Source: Chara braunii
Lineage: Eukaryota > Streptophyta > Charophyceae > Charales > Characeae
NCBI GenBank assembly: GCA_003427395.1
Contig: BFEA01000064.1
Span: 3,507,573-3,528,938 of the forward strand
DNA: 21,366 nucleotides
Direction of reading: 5' to 3'
Both the position numbers and the translations under genes were made by a program. How positions within the stretch are numbered: the first letter of the stretch is position 1; each line of letters opens with the position of its first letter. Below, in pieces: positions 17,561 through 21,366 of the stretch. Under the pieces are notes generated by a model, which worked only from the letters and a program-made list of their open reading frames with translations, made no database searches and was not told the DNA's origin.

Positions 17561-17893
17561 GTGTGCACAGCTGTTGTTTGTTTGTTGATAGTGAACTGAA
17601 CATAGGAGGCAGGCAACCCAACCAATCCTGCGGAGAGCCCTTAGAATTTTCGGATGGGAGGGGCACGTTTGGCTACCACAGACTGCCGTTTCTGATTTTC
17701 TTTTTATCGACCCTATTTATTGGGGTGCACCGCATCACGTGCATGCGCGCGCACGAGATGCGCCGCAGGTATGATTTTTTTTTTTCTTGCTTCTTTTTGG
17801 CACAGCCGCGCAGGTGGTCTCGGGCCACTCTGGTAGCCTAGCTTTTTTGGCAATAAAGTAAGTAATAGAAAAGGAGCAGATCATTTGACGTAC

Positions 17894-17964
17894 CGCGGAA
17901 GCAATGCCAACACAGACGTCCAGTCTCTCATGCCATAACAGAGGATTAGTCTTCTTCACGATAC
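17894..17964 (-). CDS. Receptor-like pseudokinase exon, subdomain VIa (LysM-RLK-like)
   Basis: This 71-nt exon lies between an acceptor TTTTTCTTGCAG (ends 17965) and a donor GCG/GTACGT (starts 17893). It begins with two bases of a split codon and ends in phase 0. It encodes IVKKTNPLLWHERLDVCVGI followed by ASA, the segment (usually LxWxxRLxIALDxARGL) that precedes the catalytic loop in plant receptor kinases. Its end phase and sequence join precisely to LYYLHTQ at 9375. Both introns use GTACGT donors and short pyrimidine-rich acceptors. The preceding exon, with the ATP-binding lobe, was not found between 17965 and the window end. Confidence 0.78.
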
Positions 17965-18054
17965 CTGCAAGAAAAAGGAGCACAGGTCGAATGGCACAGA
18001 GAGAAGACGATGACACCCAAATCATCAGAGAGTTTGCGCAGCAATTTCATGCTA

Positions 18055-18167
18055 CTGTCTTCATCCGAATAAAACACCGGGTCATTCATTATCACTGCAC
18101 CAAGACTGAAAATTGCTCCAAATACAGCTATAATAACCGTACGGTGCGTTCAGGAGAAGACGGTGAG
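18055..18167. mobile_element. 113-bp fold-back MITE, diverged copy 2
   Basis: The right arm and loop match the 14775-14887 element in reverse orientation (AATACAGCTATAATAACCGT, ACGGTGCGTTCAGGAGAAGA, and the AGACTGAAAATTG loop). The left arm has drifted, so the hairpin is now imperfect. It lies just upstream of the 17894-17964 exon. Confidence 0.7.
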
Positions 18168-18299
18168 GTGAACACAGGTCTCACGTATCTTTACGTTACA
18201 TATGCCTACACGTTCTTTTTTTTTTTTTTTAATAATCTGGACGTATTCGAAAACCGAGATGATCATCGGGCCAGTCCAGTCCGGGAGTGGATGTCGGGC

Positions 18300-18448
18300 T
18301 GTTCCGGATGTTGTCCGGATATCCAGAGAACAGATAAAGTACAAAACAGACTTAGTGTAGACAGCCATCACTGGCAGCGCCAACTGTTTTTTTTTTTTTT
18401 TTTAAGACTTGGTTTAGACACCCTGAACAGACCAAGCACAAAGAGACA
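18300..18448 (+). repeat. Satellite (CCTRAACAGACMAAGTA type), left part
   Basis: Phrases such as AACAGATAAAGTACAAAACA and CACCCTGAACAGACCAAGCA are the same repeat as 19834-20680. The array is split by the LTR-like insertion at 18449-19828 and carries a poly(T) run near 18388-18404. Confidence 0.7.
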
Positions 18449-19828
18449 TGTTACGATCCTGGTCAATTTCGAAGCATACATTCATCAGAAAGTACAACGC
18501 CGTCCAATTGCAAAAAGAAATGAATGAACTTGACAGGAGAGAGAGGGAAAGAAGAAGAAGAAGAAGAAGTAAGAAAGAAGAAGAAGATGATGTACTCCAG
18601 CATAAAACAAAGATAAGGCTCTTCTTGTTCGCCAACCAATCTCCTCCTCCTTATCTCCTCCCCTCTTATTCAAACAAGAAATAACAATAATAATGTTGAA
18701 AGGCTGAACCAGAATCAATGTCCAAATCCCACTTCTACCGCAGGCACAACATGAGGTCCACCATAGCCATGGCCACCCTTCTCCTTCCTCTCACATGTAG
18801 GCTGAGGCTATGGCGGACTACTGAGGGCTCAACCCTCCTGTTCGAAGGACAACCCAAAGCAGCTATGTCGCCGCCTCCCTGTGCAAAGCACAACGCAAAG
18901 CATCTATGCCGCTGCTCATTAGGCCGCCATGCCTGTCTCTGCCCTGAGCTTCCTTCGTGCGGCACTACCCCAACTGGGGCCTCCCAGATGCAGCGCCTAA
19001 CAAGGTGATGAAGATGGTGCCCACCATAGCCAGGTAAGTACCTCGCCACTCTCCTTCTTGGTCCCCTTCTCCCTCCTCCTCCTACCGGTAGAGCTCCACC
19101 ATAGCCAAGGTGGAAGCTCCCGGCTTCTTCCTCCCAGCAGCGCTGTAGTACCCAGCGCTACTCCAGCCAGCGCTCCAGCAGCATGTTGCCAAACTTGCAC
19201 ACTGAAGAATGAGGCCGGGCTCTTCCCTCGGCCTCTTGATATAGCGGCCTACTTGCCTCCTGGGCGGTGACTTCCAGGCCGCTCGGCCTCCCAAGCAACC
19301 AGTACCTCCTCCCTTTCAGAGGGAAACATCATTGCAGACTCTGATATTGCCCAGTACAGGCTCTAGACTCAGACCGGATGGACTGGTACCGGCCTAGACC
19401 TAGCCTACACTACTGGGCCTCTAAAAATGCCAACTTTGTCTTCTTTTGCTCGGCCTCGAGTACCCGGCACATCTACTGCTACTGGGTGCGGTACAGATCT
19501 ACTTGCTACTTGAGTGTTTTTCCGCTACTCCAAAGGCCGCAGGCCTCTGGCTCTGCCACTTGAGTGTTTTCCTCTGCTGCAACCCTCAATGCCATGGCCA
19601 CAGGTAAGTACCGGCCCTACGGGCCTGCCAAACAAGCAAGTAACCTTGCGGGTCACACACACACTCATGCCGACAAGCACTCAGACAGGCTTGCAAGTCA
19701 ACAAGCACACACACATACAGACTTAGAAAACTCAGCAGAATGCGGGAATCTCAGCAAGGCATCCATTCCATCGGCAGAACTTCAGAAATCAGCAGTGTTC
19801 TCAGTCTGTGTTATGACGGGTCATTACA
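18449..19828 (+). mobile_element. TGTTACG-type solo LTR-like insertion in the satellite
   Basis: Starts TGTTACGATCCTGG and ends GGGTCATTACA, giving TG...CA with near-inverted 11-mers. The flanks share GACAT (18445-18449 and 19829-19833), so the duplication is GACA or GACAT depending on which T is assigned to the element. Removing the insert restores AAGAGACATAAAGATTAGGC, which matches the satellite unit at 20432-20450 (AAACAGACATGAAGACTAGG). There are no internal coding domains, and the second LTR is absent, hence a solo LTR or non-autonomous repeat. Related copies occupy 9505-12018. Confidence 0.72.
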
Positions 19829-20680
19829 GACATAAAGATTAGGCCCTGTACAAACAGAGTAAGTACCCTGAACAGAAGACACCCTAAACAAACAAAATAT
19901 GACAGACACCCCAAACAGACAAAAGTACAAACAGGATAAGTAACCTAAACAGACAAAGTATAGACAGACTAAGTGGTAAGTACCGTAAAGGGCCCAAACA
20001 GACAAAGTACTAAGTACCCTAAAGGGCCTAAACAGACAAAGTATAAACAGACTAAGCAACCCTAAACAGAGTACAAACAGACGTAATGACTAGGCCAAGT
20101 ACAAAGAAAGTATGTACCCTAAACAGACTTAAACCGCTAGTACACAGCCCCAGCCTTGCAGAAAGTTTTTGTCGCCACAAGCAAAACTTGGAGCCGCCAG
20201 GCGGCCAGGCCTGCCATTGAAAAAAAAAATCGGCGGCGTCCGAAGTGGTGCGGGTTTCGTGCTGACACCCACGGGCTGATGTGTGGTGCACTGGTGCTTT
20301 AAGTATAGACACCCTAAACGGACCAAGCGCAAACAGTCTGTATATTTACCCGAAACAGATAAAGTACAAACAGGCTAAGTACCCTAAACAGGCAAAGTAT
20401 AGACAGACTAAGAACTCCTAAACAGAGTACAAACAGACATGAAGACTAGGGCAAGTACAAACAGTGAAACTACCCTAAACAGACATAAGTATATACACAC
20501 TATAAACAGACCGCATACAAACAGTCCGTACAGAGTCCCCAAATAGACCAAGTACAGACAGGCTAAGTACCCTAAGCCGACGAAGTATAAAAAGACTAGG
20601 CACTCCTAAACAGAGTACAAACAGCCATAAAGACTAGGCCAAGTACAAACAGTGTAACTACCCTAAACAGACTTATGAAA
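19829..20680 (+). repeat. Satellite with about 187-bp higher-order period
   Basis: Short phrases (CCCTAAACAGACAAAGTA, AAACAGGCTAAGTACC) recur every 15-35 bp, within a longer unit. The block CTCCTAAACAGAGTACAAAC begins at 20415 and 20603, 188 bp apart. Its ACTAGG(G/C)C marker is also found near 20090, about twice that distance upstream. The array is interrupted at 20133 by a MITE. Confidence 0.85.
20133..20298. mobile_element. 166-bp MITE inserted at TTAA in the satellite
   Basis: TTAA flanks both sides (20129-20132 and 20299-20302). Termini ACCGCTAGTACAC and, from the right, AGCACCAGTGCAC are imperfect inverted repeats. The interior holds a GCCGCCAGGCGGC hairpin and an A-run. Excising it restores AAACAGACTTAAGTATAGAC, matched by AAACAGACATAAGTATATAC in the neighbouring satellite unit at 20473. 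A TTAA duplication is typical of piggyBac-type elements; assignment is by that criterion only. Confidence 0.75.
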
Positions 20681-20987
20681 GGATTCACGCTGCAGACACC
20701 CAGTCCCGGTCCCAGGATCCCGACAAGTCCCAAGTCCCAGGGCCACCCCGTAGGGTAGGCCATAGGATCTAGAGGCCGAAGTGTCGTAAGGTCGGTAGCT
20801 GTCGGTACCAAAGCGTCGTAGGTCGGTGTCCGTCCGGTACCCGGCAAGAAAAGTCCAGAAGAGTCCAGTCTGGTCCGACAGTCCCAAGTCCGATTTTGCA
20901 GCATGTCCCAGGAAAGTCCGGAAGCTACCGGACCGACAAAATGTTTGCAGCGGACAGGCCGCGGCCGACCCGTACCGGTCTGAAGCA
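20681..20987. other. Degenerate GTCCCAAGTCC / GGTCGGTA-rich stretch
   Basis: Repeated CAGTCCC, AAGTCC and GTCGGTNNC phrases suggest an eroded simple-sequence region bridging the satellite and the AAGCC array. No gene seen. Confidence 0.5.
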
Positions 20988-21139
20988 GGCCAAGCCAAGC
21001 CAAGCCAAGCCAAGCCAAGCCAAGCCAAACCAAGCCACGCCAAGCCAAGCCAAGCCAAGGCAAGCCAAGCCAAACCAAGCCAAACCAAGCCAAACCAATC
21101 CAAGCCAATCCAAGCCAAGCCAAGCCAAGCCAGGCCAAG
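20988..21139 (+). repeat. (AAGCC)n pentanucleotide array
   Basis: About 30 tandem AAGCC units with AAACC, AATCC, ACGCC and AGGCC variants. All six frames stay open because a 5-bp unit without stops repeats through them; the translations are not proteins. Confidence 0.97.
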
Positions 21140-21366
21140 TCCTATATTTAGCTGCTACAGTGCAGCGGCTCATCACTTGTTCAGTTGCGAGATGCGGAAG
21201 TGCTGCTGCTGCTTGTGTGTTAAGGCAACTTGGGAACTGTGTGCCCGAGGAAGAATAGGGCACACGCGTGTGACCCCAAAGCTAGGGTATGGGTAGAGCA
21301 GGAGGACGGCGGCCATAGCCGCCAAGCTGTAAGCTTACCTGAGTGGGTGTATCCAGGGTCACGATC
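21140..21366. other. Window end, no gene recognised
   Basis: Contains a GCTGCTGCTGCTT patch near 21200 and a GGCGGC-CATA-GCCGCC hairpin at 21308-21323. No coding exon or RNA gene could be supported. Confidence 0.4.

Larger units (their letters stand above)
14260..17773. mobile_element. hAT-like GCGCA-family element, copy 2 (3.5 kb, composite)
   Basis: The left end at 14260 starts CATACCTGCGGCGCA. The right end at 17773 reads the same 15 bases on the opposite strand. Both arms are GCGCA-rich (14260-14310, 17725-17773). Flanking 8-mers are ATTTTTAT (14252-14259) and ATTTTTTT (17774-17781). The left one fits the hAT pattern; the right lies at a T-run and may have slipped. The interior holds an inverted-repeat MITE, microsatellites, the GC hairpin repeat and the EPCR repeat, and no transposase. 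Alternative: two unrelated single ends that happen to face each other. Confidence 0.58.
9376..17893 (-). other. 8.5-kb intron of the receptor-like pseudokinase gene
   Basis: The intron starts GTACGT at 17893 and ends CCTTTTGCAG at 9376. Splicing keeps the frame (phase 0) and yields the continuous kinase phrase GIASA-LYYLH, which matches the usual A-x-x-L-x-Y-L-H helix before the catalytic loop. It is filled with transposons and RNA-derived repeats. I saw no additional kinase exon inside it, and none is required by the protein alignment. Confidence 0.78.

Noticed and set aside
20596-21296. Long frames on both strands with GLAWLGLAWL or AKPSQAKPSQ repeats
   Set aside because: They are produced by the AAGCC pentanucleotide array, which keeps all frames open.
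21327-21345. CTTACCTG near the window end, like the U1 snRNA 5' end
   Set aside because: Only the 8 bases match; the following U1 sequence is absent. It equally reads as a minus-strand splice donor without a supporting exon.
17965-21366. Upstream kinase exon with the ATP-binding lobe
   Set aside because: No GxGxxG, VAVK-like or YEY-type segment with splice signals was seen on the minus strand. It presumably lies beyond the window.

Overview
The window is repeat-dense, non-coding-dominated nuclear DNA from a eukaryote of the plant lineage. Three things point there. Two minus-strand exons encode a plant-type receptor-like kinase. A Ty3/gypsy-type retroelement has a primer-binding site matching plant initiator-tRNA-Met. 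A tRNA-Ser(UGA) has the plant/charophyte mitochondrial form. Very long introns, Ns in low-complexity DNA, and a gag with a charged coiled-coil N-terminus (first residues MVDLRTGE) resemble, from memory only, proteins annotated in the charophyte Chara braunii. The species is an inference that I could not check. No bacterial-style gene organisation is present.

Layout. 34-2019: a hAT-like non-autonomous DNA transposon with inverted termini, an 8-bp target duplication, GCGCA-rich subterminal arms and a polypyrimidine minisatellite body. 2344-6578, minus strand: a decayed, 3'-truncated gypsy-type element (LTR with TATA box, primer-binding site, leader with a (CT)43 tract, coiled-coil/gag region with several stops, CCHC knuckle, aspartic protease with its catalytic Asp replaced by Gly); RT, RNase H and integrase are absent. 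6579-9111: unassigned DNA, a tandem duplication, a poly(A) tail abutting an antisense U2 snRNA fragment, degenerate pyrimidine-rich repeats, a C-rich tract with Ns, and the right end of a second GCGCA-type element. 9198-9375 and 17894-17964, minus strand: two consecutive exons of a receptor-like pseudokinase (LysM-RLK-like), separated by an 8.5-kb intron.

That intron is a nest of mobile DNA: a TGTTACG-type LTR-like repeat carrying an inverted partial copy of itself plus a mitochondrial-type tRNA-Ser, a tRNA-derived SINE, a TA-flanked MITE, a U6 snRNA pseudogene, a repeat with protein-level conservation, a GC-rich hairpin family, and a 3.5-kb GCGCA-type element. 18300-20680 is a satellite with a higher-order period of about 187 bp. 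It has been interrupted twice, by a TGTTACG-type solo LTR and by a 166-bp TTAA-flanked MITE; neighbouring satellite units act as natural empty-site controls. 20988-21139 is a degenerate AAGCC array.

The only host gene with support is the kinase. Its start, remaining exons and end lie outside the window or are not recognisable in it. Everything else is transposons, their relics, RNA-gene fragments and simple repeats.
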